A stretch of DNA of 10,484 nucleotides, taken from the NCBI GenBank assembly GCA_934373455.1, contig CAKRON010000088.1:1-10484 (forward strand), in the 5' to 3' direction. The DNA comes from an uncultured Marvinbryantia sp. (GTDB lineage Bacteria > Bacillota > Clostridia > Lachnospirales > Lachnospiraceae). The position numbers were made by a program, and so were the translations under genes. Numbering within the stretch: the stretch's first letter is position 1; every line of letters begins with the position of its first letter. Below are positions 1 to 9,006 of this stretch, in pieces. Under the pieces are notes generated by a model. The model was not told where the DNA came from. It worked only from the letters and a program-made list of their open reading frames with translations, and made no database searches.

Positions 1-265
1 CTTTCTCCACCGGTGATGTAATCTTAAGGTCAGATACGAAAAATCCCTTCTTGGGCTGCGAATAAATATACCCTTCTGCTATAAGCTGACCATAGGCATT
101 CTCCACCGTGATGACACTTATACCCAGATTTTTAGCAAACATCCTCTTGGAGGGCAGCTTCTCACCTGGCTTAATTTTTCCGGAAAGAATGTCCTTTTTG
201 ATGCATTTATACAGATATTCATACAGGGAATCTGACCCTGTATTGGTAAAATTGTAAGTAAGCAA
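1..265 (-). CDS. pdxR: PdxR-like MocR-subfamily GntR regulator, N-terminal part (cut by window edge)
   Basis: Only the first 88 codons are present; the gene runs off the left edge. The translation is a GntR-type winged helix: a helix around residues 14-27 (SLYEYLYKCIKKDI), then SGKIKPGEKLPSKR (28-41), the recognition-helix region LGISVITVENAYGQL (47-61) and the wing EGYIYSQPKKGFFV (64-77). Full-length MocR proteins (about 450-480 residues) add an aminotransferase-like PLP-binding domain, which would lie outside the window. PdxR members sense PLP and control pdxST, which is divergently transcribed here, so the assignment rests on both sequence and context. The start is taken as TTG (263-265): an in-frame TAG lies six codons upstream, no ATG is available, and AGGAG lies 12 nt before it. 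The non-AUG start may limit regulator synthesis. The helix-turn-helix call is firm; the PdxR name is inferred from the neighbour. Confidence 0.85.
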   Translation of the reverse strand, partial: MLTYNFTNTGSDSLYEYLYKCIKKDILSGKIKPGEKLPSKRMFAKNLGISVITVENAYGQLIAEGYIYSQPKKGFFVSDLKITSPVEK

Positions 266-315
266 TGTTCCCTTTTTCTCCTATCTGGTATTACTGAATA
301 TATGGAAATTGATTA

Positions 316-344
316 TTTTCATAATATCACCTTTCCATTATACT
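316..344 (+). promoter_or_regulatory. Probable sigma-A promoter of pdxST
   Basis: A -35 box TTTTCA (316-321), a 17-nt spacer and a -10 box TATACT (339-344) point toward pdxS. Transcription would begin near 351 and leave a leader of about 100 nt. The -10 box overlaps that of the opposing regulator promoter. A weaker alternative lies closer to the gene: TTGAAA (395-400), a 19-nt spacer and TATACC (420-425). This alternative would put the PdxR-like box inside the promoter. I cannot decide between them from sequence alone. Confidence 0.5.
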
Positions 345-365
345 CGGTGCATGAGATCTACGCAA
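337..365 (-). promoter_or_regulatory. Probable promoter of the pdxR-like regulator
   Basis: On the minus strand, TTGCGT (360-365) and TATAAT (337-342) are separated by 17 nt. The -10 box is a perfect consensus, and the leader would be about 65 nt long. The -10 box shares positions 339-342 with the -10 box of the pdxST promoter, so RNA polymerase could probably occupy only one of the two at a time. Confidence 0.5.
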
Positions 366-367
366 CT

Positions 368-383
368 CCTGTTCAGAGACAGG
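368..383. repeat. Short inverted repeat in the pdxS leader
   Basis: CCTGT (368-372) and ACAGG (379-383) flank a 6-nt loop. The repeat lies between the putative pdxST transcription start and the PdxR-like box. It could be a small leader hairpin or half of an operator. Arms this short can also arise by chance. Confidence 0.3.
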
Positions 384-399
384 TGCATTTTTATTTGAA

Positions 400-411
400 A
401 AAGTGGATCCA
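400..411 (+). promoter_or_regulatory. Candidate PdxR-binding box
   Basis: AAAGTGGATCCA matches the box reported for PdxR regulators, as I recall it from Corynebacterium and Listeria work, AAAGTGGW(-/T)CTA, with one mismatch. It lies 40 nt upstream of the pdxS start, in the intergenic region shared with the pdxR-like gene. PdxR sites usually occur as two or more copies. I do not see a second clear copy here, so this is a candidate only. Confidence 0.5.
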
Positions 412-450
412 AACGATCGTATACCGTATTTTATACAGGAGGATATTATT

Positions 451-1332
451 ATGGAGAAAATTACAGAAAGATATGAATTAAATAAACAACTCGCTCAGAT
501 GCTCAAAGGTGGCGTTATCATGGATGTAACCACACCAGAGCAGGCAAAGATTGCAGAAGCAGCAGGTGCCTGTGCAGTTATGGCATTGGAACGCATTCCG
601 GCTGATATCCGTGCAGCAGGCGGTGTTTCCCGTATGAGTGATCCAAAATTAATTAAGAAAATTCAGAATGCCGTATCTATCCCGGTTATGGCAAAATGCC
701 GTATTGGCCACTTTGCAGAGGCACAGATCCTGGAAGCTCTGGAGATCGACTATATTGATGAAAGTGAAGTTCTCTCCCCTGCTGATGATATTTATCATAT
801 TAACAAAAGGGAGTTTAAAGTACCATTTGTATGCGGTGCCAAAGATCTGGGTGAAGCGCTGAGACGAATTAATGAAGGTGCTTCCATGATCCGTACCAAA
901 GGAGAACCTGGTACTGGTGATATTATCCAGGCAGTACGTCATATGCGGAAAATGAACAGTGAGATTGCCCGCATCGGAAGCATGCGCAAAGACGAGCTCT
1001 ACGAAGCAGCCAAACAACTTCAGGTTCCTTATACTCTGGTAGAATATGTCCATGAAAACCACCGTCTTCCGGTTGTCAACTTTGCTGCAGGAGGCATAGC
1101 TACCCCGGCTGATGCTTCTCTTATGATGCAGCTTGGCGCAGAGGGTGTCTTCGTTGGCTCCGGTATTTTCAAATCCGGCAATCCCCAAAAACGTGCATCT
1201 GCCATTGTTCAGGCAGTTACCAACTATACAGACGCTGCACTGATCGCAAAACTGTCAGAAGATCTGGGTGAAGCTATGGTAGGTATCAATGAGCAGGAAA
1301 TCCAGCTGATTATGGCAGAAAGAGGAATTTAA
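451..1332 (+). CDS. pdxS: Pyridoxal 5'-phosphate synthase subunit PdxS (lyase)
   Basis: A 293-residue (beta/alpha)8 barrel that builds PLP from ribose 5-phosphate, glyceraldehyde 3-phosphate and ammonia in the DXP-independent vitamin B6 pathway. The family forms a cytosolic dodecamer that takes ammonia from PdxT. The two catalytic lysines are visible: K82 in [10 protein letters not shown] and K150 in [11 protein letters not shown], matching K81 and K149 of Bacillus subtilis PdxS. D25 (VIMDV) and the phosphate-binding loop near [11 protein letters not shown] are also present. The length is normal for the family. The start is ATG 451, preceded by AGGAGG (437-442) at 8-nt spacing. An in-frame GTG at 403 would add 16 unconserved residues and is rejected. 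pdxT follows after 2 nt, so the two are translated from one mRNA, presumably under the divergent PdxR. Confidence 0.97.
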   Translation: MEKITERYELNKQLAQMLKGGVIMDVTTPEQAKIAEAAGACAVMALERIPADIRAAGGVSRMSDPKLIKKIQNAVSIPVMAKCRIGHFAEAQILEALEIDYIDESEVLSPADDIYHINKREFKVPFVCGAKDLGEALRRINEGASMIRTKGEPGTGDIIQAVRHMRKMNSEIARIGSMRKDELYEAAKQLQVPYTLVEYVHENHRLPVVNFAAGGIATPADASLMMQLGAEGVFVGSGIFKSGNPQKRASAIVQAVTNYTDAALIAKLSEDLGEAMVGINEQEIQLIMAERGI

Positions 1333-1334
1333 AG

Positions 1335-1910
1335 ATGATTGTTGCAGTACTGGCACTTCAAGGTGCCTTTATCGAACATGAACAGGTACTGGATCGTCTT
1401 GGCGTGGAACATATCGAGCTTCGCCAGACATCTGACCTGGAAAAAACATTTGATGCACTGATTCTCCCAGGCGGGGAAAGTACTGTGCAGAGTCTCCTGC
1501 TTCATGAGCAAAATATGTTTGAACCCTTGAAAAAGAAAATTTCGGACGGAATGCCTGTGCTTGCCACTTGCGCGGGACTGATTTTACTGGCATCCGAAAT
1601 CGAAAGTTCGGAAGTTTCTCATTTTGCCACGCTACCGGTAAAGGTAAAGAGAAACGCCTACGGCCGGCAGCTTGGCAGTTTTCATACAGAATCTGAAGTA
1701 AAGGGTATTGGAAAGGTACCAATGACCTTTATCCGTGCCCCATATATATCCGAAACAGCACCGGATGTGGATATACTTGCCGTCGTAGACGATAAAATCG
1801 TGGGCGTCCGTTACGGTAATCAGTTTGCCTATGCCTTTCACCCGGAACTGGATGACGATACTCAGATTCATGAGCTATTCTTAAAGAGCGTTTTGTCAGA
1901 AACGTCATAA
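1335..1910 (+). CDS. pdxT: Pyridoxal 5'-phosphate synthase glutaminase subunit PdxT
   Basis: A 191-residue class I glutamine amidotransferase that hydrolyses glutamine and channels ammonia to PdxS. The catalytic triad is complete: nucleophile C79 in LATCAGLILLA, and H169 and E171 in FHPEL. The oxyanion-loop motif PGGEST (45-50) and GRQLGSF (110-116), typical of PdxT, are intact, and the length fits the family (190-200 residues). The gene starts 2 nt after the pdxS stop and uses an AGAGGA ribosome binding site that overlaps the 3' end of pdxS, which suggests translational coupling. It is followed at once by a strong terminator, so pdxST looks like a two-gene operon. Confidence 0.97.
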   Translation: MIVAVLALQGAFIEHEQVLDRLGVEHIELRQTSDLEKTFDALILPGGESTVQSLLLHEQNMFEPLKKKISDGMPVLATCAGLILLASEIESSEVSHFATLPVKVKRNAYGRQLGSFHTESEVKGIGKVPMTFIRAPYISETAPDVDILAVVDDKIVGVRYGNQFAYAFHPELDDDTQIHELFLKSVLSETS

Positions 1911-1917
1911 GCCTATA

Positions 1918-1964
1918 AAAACAGACCTGATCTGGCACATTCATGCCACAATCAGGTCTGTTTT
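1918..1964. terminator. Bidirectional intrinsic terminator between convergent genes
   Basis: ACAGACCTGAT (1921-1931) pairs with ATCAGGTCTGT (1951-1961), and AAA/TTT extends the stem outward (1918-1920 with 1962-1964). An inner TGGCA/TGCCA pair (1933-1937 with 1944-1948) lengthens the hairpin. The T run follows the stem on the plus strand, and the A run before it gives a U run on the minus strand. It therefore suits both pdxT, 10 nt upstream, and the convergent gene that ends at 1980. Confidence 0.88.
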
Positions 1965-1979
1965 GCATTCGTATATTTG

Positions 1980-2453
1980 TTATACCAATCCAATTAAACT
2001 GAATACTCCGGTACTTGCCACACCCATGATGATGCCTGCCAGAAGTACACCACCCAGCGCTGCCAGTACACTCTTTTTAAAGTCCAGATCCAGAATACTG
2101 GCTGCCAGTGTTCCGGTCCATGCTCCGGTTCCCGGAATCGGAATTCCAACAAAGAGAAACAGCGCCACATAGGTACTTCTTCCTACTTTCTCCACCAGCT
2201 TTTCCCCACCTTTTTCTCCTTTTTTCAAAATCCAGGTAAAAGGTTTTTCAAGAATCGGCTTCTCGGCTCCCCATTCCAGAACTTTTCTTGCAAAGAAATA
2301 AATAAACGGTACCGGAATCATATTTCCAATGATACAGATAATATAAGACGCCACAAGCGGCAGCTTCATACCCACCGCCAGAGGCACTGCCACACGCAGC
2401 TCAGCCAGCGGTAACATAGATACCAAAAAAACAGTCAAAAACTTTGTAAACAT
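1980..2453 (-). CDS. Small integral membrane protein, COG2426/PF06695 (putative small multidrug export family)
   Basis: A 157-residue, strongly hydrophobic protein with about four membrane-associated segments: roughly residues 5-28, 33-56, 94-118 and 127-155. A basic, charged cytoplasm-like loop (63-92, with KKGEKGGEK) lies in the middle. Two conserved motifs typical of this family are clear: PLAELRVAVPLA (15-26) and GIPIPGTGAWTG (103-114). The paired proline/glycine motifs with a charged E-x-R resemble re-entrant loops of DedA-like transporters; that comparison is my inference. The family's export label comes from database naming, and I know of no firm substrate. The start is ATG 2451-2453, with AAAGGA 7 nt upstream; an out-of-frame ATG lies 4 nt earlier. 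The gene has its own promoter and converges on pdxT, sharing its terminator. It appears to be monocistronic. Confidence 0.85.
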   Translation of the reverse strand: MFTKFLTVFLVSMLPLAELRVAVPLAVGMKLPLVASYIICIIGNMIPVPFIYFFARKVLEWGAEKPILEKPFTWILKKGEKGGEKLVEKVGRSTYVALFLFVGIPIPGTGAWTGTLAASILDLDFKKSVLAALGGVLLAGIIMGVASTGVFSLIGLV

Positions 2454-2475
2454 ACATTTTCCTTTCTATACAGAC

Positions 2476-2490
2476 GTTAACTCACTTAAC
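2476..2490. repeat. Small palindrome in the leader of the COG2426 gene
   Basis: GTTAA (2476-2480) and TTAAC (2486-2490) are separated by 5 nt. The element lies just downstream of the predicted transcription start of the leftward gene at 2453, where a repressor could block transcription. No regulator can be named from it, and the short arms could be chance. Confidence 0.3.
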
Positions 2491-2497
2491 GCTATTC

Positions 2498-2526
2498 AAT
2501 ATAATATATATTTACAAACATTGCAA
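2498..2526 (-). promoter_or_regulatory. Probable promoter of the COG2426 membrane protein gene
   Basis: On the minus strand, TTGCAA (2521-2526) and TATATT (2498-2503) are separated by 17 nt within an AT-rich stretch. The start codon lies 44 nt downstream of the -10 box. Spacing and both boxes fit sigma-A promoters, though AT-rich DNA can yield such matches by chance. Confidence 0.55.
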
Positions 2527-2570
2527 GTTATACTGCATCATTCAACTATCATTTTCTATACAATTACATA

Positions 2571-2669
2571 AACTCAGGCACTTCAAAGCAATCACACAGA
2601 TGATAGGCAGATTTCGCAGCAGATGCCAGAAATCAACGTATCTGTGGAATGCTTTAAAATGCCTGAGTT
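2571..2669. repeat. 99-nt imperfect palindrome after atpC (long hairpin or miniature repeat element)
   Basis: Four nested arm pairs fold this stretch into one long hairpin: 2571-2580 with 2660-2669 (AACTCAGGCA/TGCCTGAGTT, perfect), 2585-2590 with 2650-2655 (AAAGCA/TGCTTT), 2595-2601 with 2640-2646 (CACAGAT/ATCTGTG) and 2610-2615 with 2629-2634 (GATTTC/GAAATC). It begins 17 nt past the atpC stop. Neither strand has a U run after the stem, so it is not a standard intrinsic terminator. It may end or protect the atp mRNA, or be a dispersed non-coding palindromic element. No obvious target-site duplication flanks it. Confidence 0.7.
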
Positions 2670-2686
2670 ATTCAATAATATATATT

Positions 2687-3103
2687 CTATTTAATGACGC
2701 CCTGCTCTGAACTGTGTCTCATTCGATTGATTGCTCTTGCCAGAGATGCCTGTGTCGTCTTATACTCTCGAATGCTCTGCTTCTGGCGCATTTCTTCCAA
2801 AGCACGGTCTCTTGCCTCTCGTGCTCTGACAGCATCGATCTCTTCCGGAAGTTCCGCAGATTCTACAATAGCTGTCACACGGTTGTTGGCTGCCTGTACC
2901 ACTCCTACACCGGATACTGCGGTTACCCAGGTGCCGTCTTCCTTCTGAAAACGGATCTCTCCTGCCTTTAAAGCAAGTACCATCTCTTCATGATGCGCCA
3001 TAAATGCTTTTTCTCCATCGGTTGCCGTTACCACCACAACCGATACCTGTCCTTTGAAGAACACTTTGTTACTGGTAATGATTTTCAAAAAAAATGTAGC
3101 CAT
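2687..3103 (-). CDS. atpC: F1Fo ATP synthase epsilon subunit
   Basis: A 138-residue central-stalk subunit that binds gamma and the c-ring and can inhibit ATP hydrolysis. The N-terminal beta-sandwich spans about residues 1-84. The two-helix C-terminal domain (about 88-132) carries IDAVRA (89-94), the (I/L)DxxRA motif linked to ATP binding in bacterial epsilon subunits, and ends with an ASLARAINRMR segment typical of the family. The usual GxxGILPGH turn is degenerate: it reads GEKAFMAHHEE (30-40). The start ATG lies 6 nt after the atpD stop, with AAGGA overlapping the end of atpD. It is the last gene of the atp operon and is followed by the long palindrome at 2571-2669. Confidence 0.93.
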   Translation of the reverse strand: MATFFLKIITSNKVFFKGQVSVVVVTATDGEKAFMAHHEEMVLALKAGEIRFQKEDGTWVTAVSGVGVVQAANNRVTAIVESAELPEEIDAVRAREARDRALEEMRQKQSIREYKTTQASLARAINRMRHSSEQGVIK

Positions 3104-3109
3104 AGAAAG

Positions 3110-5406
<2,297 letters not shown>

Positions 5407-5417
5407 TGGATCACCAC

Positions 5418-7451
5418 CTATACTTCTTTATTCCAGACCTGATCTCTGTACTCTACTGCTGCTTTCACAATCTGTTCACGCAGACTGTCACTGAGCTGAC
5501 CTGTTGTTTCCAGTTCACGGATAACTGACGGCTGGCTCTTTGCAAAGTATTCCAGCATTCCAGTACGGAATTCTCTGATTTTCTCTACCGGCACATCAAT
5601 CATCACTTTTCCGGTTGCTGCACACAACATAATAACCTGTTGAGGCATGGAGAATGGTTTACACAGCGGCTGTTTCAAAAGTTCCATCAATCCTTTTCCA
5701 TATTTCAGCTGTTCCACTGTAGCCGGATCCAGATCAGATGAGAACTGTGTGAATACTTCCATTTCACGATACTGTGCCAGATCAATACGGATACTTCCGG
5801 CTGCTTTCTTCATTGCCTTTGTCTGGGCTGCACCACCTACACGGGATACAGAAAGACCTACGTTTACAGCTGGTCGCATACCTGAGAAGAATAAGTCACT
5901 TTCCAGGAAAATCTGACCATCTGTGATAGAAATAACGTTGGTTGGGATATATGCAGATACATCCCCTGCCTGTGTTTCAATAATCGGCAATGCCGTAATA
6001 GAACCGCCTCCTGCTTTTTCATTCAGACGGCTGGAGCGTTCCAGAAGTCTGGAATGCAGATAGAATACGTCTCCCGGATAAGCTTCACGTCCAGGTGAAC
6101 GTTCCAGAAGCAGAGACAATGCACGATAAGCAACCGCATGCTTTGACAAATCATCATATACAATCAGAACATCTTTTCCCTGATACATAAAGTATTCTGC
6201 CAGTGCTGTTCCGGAATAAGGCGCCATATACTGAAGCGGTGCCGGATCTGATGCGGTAGAAACCACAACGGTTGTATATTCCATGGCATCATGTGCTTTT
6301 AATGTATGAACGATTTTTGCAACAGTAGACGCTTTCTGACCAATGGCTACATAAATACATTTTACATCTTTGCCTTTCTGATTCAGAATAGCATCAATTG
6401 CGATGGAAGTCTTACCTGTCTGTCTGTCACCGATAATCAGTTCTCGCTGGCCACGGCCGATTGGGAACATAGAGTCAATAGACAGAATTCCTGTTTCCAA
6501 TGGTACAGATACGGATTTACGATCCACGATACCAGGTGCCTCATTTTCAATCGGACGGTAATCACTGGATGGAATATCGCCTTCTCCATCAACCGGAGCA
6601 CCAAGAGCATTGATGACACGTCCCAGGAACTGATCCCCTACAGGGATACCGGCTTTCCGTCCTGTTCTCATAACTCTGCTGCCTTCACGGATTTCACTGT
6701 CACTTCCAAACAGAATACATCCGATTTCATCACGTTTAATGTCCTGAACCATACCTTTGATTCCATTATCAAAAATAACAATCTCACCATACATGGCATG
6801 GTCAATACCATCAATATTTACGATACCGTCACCTACAGATTTTACAGTACCGACTTCTTTATCTTTCGCTTCCAGATCAAAGTCTTCTATCTCACTCTGT
6901 AAAATTGAGATAATACCTTCCAGTGTTTCGGAATGCTTCTCTCCTTTGTTCTCACCAAGAATCTTATCTGTCAGCTGTCTGATTCTTCCTTCTGTGGACC
7001 AGTCATACTCTTTGTTACCTATTGAAAGAACAAATCCACCACCCAGACTCTCCTCTTTTTCGCAGACAAGTTCAATGTTTTCAGATCCACTTTCTTTTTT
7101 TACAAAGTCTCTGATACCTTCCAGCTGGCTTTCTGATGGCTCCGTTACATATTTCAGAATTGCACGTTCTTTTCCAGTTTTTTTCCACTGTGTTTCTTTA
7201 TATGCCTTGCATACTTCCGGGAATAATTCAATATCCTGATCGTCACACATCACCTTAATCATGTCACGGATCTGAGATGGAAAAATTTTATCAATTGCTC
7301 TGTGTTTTCCGGCCAGATCTGCTGCAGGATTACGGAACTGTTCCATTAATACCGGTACCGTCTGGAAGATATCAAGGGCCTGCTCTATCACATCTTCAGG
7401 AATCTCCAATTCCTTTAACATGGTTGCATACTTTTCTACTGCCTGTATCAT
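5418..7451 (-). CDS. atpHA: Fused F1Fo ATP synthase delta-alpha subunit (AtpH-AtpA)
   Basis: One uninterrupted 677-codon frame covers both delta and alpha. Residues 1-164 are delta (OSCP): an N-terminal helical domain with YATMLKELE and [18 protein letters not shown], then the C-terminal signature [25 protein letters not shown] (136-160, quoted in part). After about ten linker residues, alpha runs from about 174 to 677 (504 residues, a normal length). It has [11 protein letters not shown] (200-210), P-loop GDRQTGKT (341-348), Walker B LIVYDD (429-434), the region [20 protein letters not shown], and the arginine finger R537 in SVSRVGG. The ATG has AAAGGAG 8 nt upstream. The junction keeps an AAAGGAG sequence (6941-6947), but no ATG, GTG or TTG follows in frame at a usable distance. 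F1 normally holds three alpha and one delta, so a pure fusion would alter stoichiometry. Each half is certain; whether the cell uses the fusion intact is unknown. Confidence 0.95.
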   Translation of the reverse strand: MIQAVEKYATMLKELEIPEDVIEQALDIFQTVPVLMEQFRNPAADLAGKHRAIDKIFPSQIRDMIKVMCDDQDIELFPEVCKAYKETQWKKTGKERAILKYVTEPSESQLEGIRDFVKKESGSENIELVCEKEESLGGGFVLSIGNKEYDWSTEGRIRQLTDKILGENKGEKHSETLEGIISILQSEIEDFDLEAKDKEVGTVKSVGDGIVNIDGIDHAMYGEIVIFDNGIKGMVQDIKRDEIGCILFGSDSEIREGSRVMRTGRKAGIPVGDQFLGRVINALGAPVDGEGDIPSSDYRPIENEAPGIVDRKSVSVPLETGILSIDSMFPIGRGQRELIIGDRQTGKTSIAIDAILNQKGKDVKCIYVAIGQKASTVAKIVHTLKAHDAMEYTTVVVSTASDPAPLQYMAPYSGTALAEYFMYQGKDVLIVYDDLSKHAVAYRALSLLLERSPGREAYPGDVFYLHSRLLERSSRLNEKAGGGSITALPIIETQAGDVSAYIPTNVISITDGQIFLESDLFFSGMRPAVNVGLSVSRVGGAAQTKAMKKAAGSIRIDLAQYREMEVFTQFSSDLDPATVEQLKYGKGLMELLKQPLCKPFSMPQQVIMLCAATGKVMIDVPVEKIREFRTGMLEYFAKSQPSVIRELETTGQLSDSLREQIVKAAVEYRDQVWNKEV
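6941..6947 (-). other. Shine-Dalgarno sequence retained at the delta-alpha junction
   Basis: AAAGGAG lies inside codons 169-171 (K-G-E) of the fused gene, where a separate atpA would carry its ribosome binding site. At 5-8 nt spacing the in-frame codons are CAT and TCC, which are not start codons. The first possible non-AUG start is CTG (6921-6923), 17 nt away, which is too far for efficient use. It looks like a scar of the ancestral atpA start region, or a site for weak internal initiation. Confidence 0.6.
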
Positions 7452-7478
7452 CTTCTAATCTCCTTTATAAAGCATAGC

Positions 7479-7952
7479 TTACTGCTGACGCAGGAACTCA
7501 TCATACAGGGCACGGTCGTTATCCGTTCCTTCTTTTTCTCCTGCCACACGGGCTGCTGCTGTCACTACCATATCACGTACCGCAGTCTCTGCCTGCTGCA
7601 TAATTTTCTTCTTTTCCTGCTCTGCATCGCTGCATGCTTTTTCCACAATTGTTCCTGCTTTCTTCTGAGCTTCCTCTACAATACGGCTGTATTCGCCTGC
7701 AGCCTCTTCTCTTGCCTTGGTAACAATCTGTGCTTTTTCCTGCTCTGCATTCTTAATAGATGCTTCATATTCTTCCTTACTCTTTAAGGCACTGTTCTTT
7801 GCTTCTTCCGCAGCAGACAGTCTTGCATCCTCTTCTCTCTGACGTTTTTCCAGAATTTCATTTACTGGTTTGAATAAAAATCTTTTCATCAGAACATACA
7901 GAATTAACAGGTTAATTACTGTAAATAATAAATTCCAGTCTAATCTTAACAT
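7479..7952 (-). CDS. atpF: F1Fo ATP synthase b subunit (peripheral stalk)
   Basis: A 157-residue stator subunit. One membrane helix lies near the N-terminus (about 5-22, WNLLFTVINLLILYVLMKRF), followed by the conserved LFKPVNEILEKR (26-37). From about residue 38 to 135 the protein is a highly charged, alanine-rich coiled coil (for example SAAEEAKNSALKSKEEYEAS) that would dimerise and reach up to delta. The family usually has 155-170 residues, so the length is normal. The start is ATG 7950-7952. An AGGAAGG sequence lies about 14 nt upstream, rather far, with AGG closer in; no other start is available, because an in-frame stop lies nearby. A 46-nt gap separates it from atpE and a 27-nt gap separates it from the delta-alpha gene. 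Confidence 0.95.
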   Translation of the reverse strand: MLRLDWNLLFTVINLLILYVLMKRFLFKPVNEILEKRQREEDARLSAAEEAKNSALKSKEEYEASIKNAEQEKAQIVTKAREEAAGEYSRIVEEAQKKAGTIVEKACSDAEQEKKKIMQQAETAVRDMVVTAAARVAGEKEGTDNDRALYDEFLRQQ

Positions 7953-7998
7953 CCTGGTTAACCTACCTTCCTGTTATAAATACTGTTCTCTCTTTCGA

Positions 7999-8223
7999 TT
8001 AACCAAGGAACATAATACATAAAAGTGCAATAACGAAACCGTAAATAGCAGTTGCTTCGGCCAGTGCACAACCAAGAAGAAGTAACTTTGTGATCTTTCC
8101 TTCTGCTTCCGGCTGACGTGCTACAGCGTCAGTTGCTTTACCTGTTGCGATTCCGATACCAATACCTGCTCCAATACCTGTCAGTACAGCGATACCTGCT
8201 CCAATTGCGATTAATGTACTCAT
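7999..8223 (-). CDS. atpE: F1Fo ATP synthase c subunit (rotor ring)
   Basis: A 74-residue hairpin of two membrane helices; many copies form the rotor ring in the membrane. Helix 1 is glycine-rich ([13 protein letters not shown], 18-30), the polar loop is ARQPEAEGK (35-43), and helix 2 carries the ion-binding glutamate E56 in [10 protein letters not shown]. Set against the sodium-binding ring of Ilyobacter tartaricus, E56 and Y61 match E65 and Y70, but Q32 is replaced by I23 and S66 by A57. These losses argue for proton rather than sodium coupling; that is inference from known ligand sets. The ATG has AAAGGAG 10 nt upstream. Confidence 0.97.
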   Translation of the reverse strand: MSTLIAIGAGIAVLTGIGAGIGIGIATGKATDAVARQPEAEGKITKLLLLGCALAEATAIYGFVIALLCIMFLG

Positions 8224-8251
8224 TTTTTTATTCTCCTTTACGTGTTTTTCT

Positions 8252-8923
8252 TTATGCTTCTTTAATAAATAATGATGTCAGGAATACAAATACATATGCC
8301 TGAATCAGTCCGTCAAAAATATCAAAATAAAAACTGAATGGAAGTGGAAGTACAACTGGTACCAGCTGTTTGATCAGTTCCATAATTACAAATGCACCAA
8401 GGACATTACCAAATAATCGCATACACAATGACAATGGACGGATAAAAATCTCCAGAACATTGATCGGTGCCACAATTGCGATTGGTTCTGCAAAGTTTTT
8501 GCACCAGCCCTTAACTCCTCTTTTTTGAATTCCTGCAGCCTCGATCAATATGATACTCATGACAGAAAGTGCAGCTGTCACATTCAGATCTTTTGTCGGT
8601 GGCTTTACTCCAAATAAACCAATGACATTCGATACTCCGATGTAAAGCAGAACCGTTACCAGATATGGTATAAACTTACGTCCTTCTTCACCGATCATAC
8701 CCTCGACCATACTGTTCAGTTTTACGACAATGAACTCTGCGGCCGCCTGTCTTTTGCTGATATGGTCTACTTTCAAGTTATGCGTCATGAAAATAGCAAA
8801 TATCAAAAGGATTCCCATAATCACCCAGGTAATTACCGTAGATTCTGCAATCCCAATGCTGCCGATCTTAAAGACCGTCTCACAGGTAAGTTCTTCCTGC
8901 AGCCTTGTCGCCAGGTCACTCAT
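8252..8923 (-). CDS. atpB: F1Fo ATP synthase a subunit (ion channel)
   Basis: A 223-residue membrane subunit that holds the two half-channels against the c-ring. The essential arginine is R169 in the motif [13 protein letters not shown]; the preceding EIFIRPLSL and the downstream [11 protein letters not shown] (210-220) belong to the same two family helices. The conserved [16 protein letters not shown] (106-121) is present. Five to six hydrophobic stretches can be seen, near residues 28-47, 86-105, 114-130, 147-160, 170-195 and 203-222. The length is at the lower end of the family (about 220-270). It is the first gene of the operon; no atpI or atpZ precedes it. The ATG lies 5 nt after AGAGGTG, and a good promoter sits about 55 nt upstream. 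Confidence 0.96.
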   Translation of the reverse strand: MSDLATRLQEELTCETVFKIGSIGIAESTVITWVIMGILLIFAIFMTHNLKVDHISKRQAAAEFIVVKLNSMVEGMIGEEGRKFIPYLVTVLLYIGVSNVIGLFGVKPPTKDLNVTAALSVMSIILIEAAGIQKRGVKGWCKNFAEPIAIVAPINVLEIFIRPLSLCMRLFGNVLGAFVIMELIKQLVPVVLPLPFSFYFDIFDGLIQAYVFVFLTSLFIKEA

Positions 8924-8977
8924 ATTATCACCTCTTTCTGACTCTCCTAAGATGCGTCTTTATTTTATCAATCACGT

Positions 8978-9006
8978 ATTATACTCCCATTTTCTATATT
9001 TGGTAA
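8978..9006 (-). promoter_or_regulatory. Promoter of the atp operon
   Basis: On the minus strand, TTACCA (9001-9006) and a perfect TATAAT (8978-8983) are separated by 17 nt. Transcription would start near 8971, giving a leader of about 48 nt before atpB. The -35 box is inside a 15-bp palindrome, and A-rich DNA lies upstream. No other clear promoter is visible inside the operon, so all seven genes are probably driven from here. Confidence 0.7.

Noticed and set aside
403..450. Upstream GTG start that would add 16 residues to PdxS
   Set aside because: The extra residues are not family-like, no ribosome binding site precedes the GTG, and AGGAGG is ideally placed for ATG 451. The GTG is also part of the PdxR-like box.
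649..1188. 179-codon open frame antisense to pdxS
   Set aside because: It lies wholly inside the well-supported pdxS gene, has no recognisable domain and has no clear ribosome binding site. It is a shadow of codon use on the other strand.
2571..2669. Integron attC site
   Set aside because: The outer arms do not give the RYYYAAC and GTTRRRY core sites in the required orientation, and no gene cassette or integrase lies nearby.
6306..6902. 198-codon frame antisense to the alpha region
   Set aside because: It is antisense to a strongly conserved gene, contains no domain I recognise and has no promoter or ribosome binding site.
6900..6975. Delta-alpha fusion as a simple frameshift artefact
   Set aside because: A single indel would leave a start codon for alpha in its own frame near the junction. 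There is none, and delta and alpha share one frame without a stop. A base substitution error cannot be excluded without reads.
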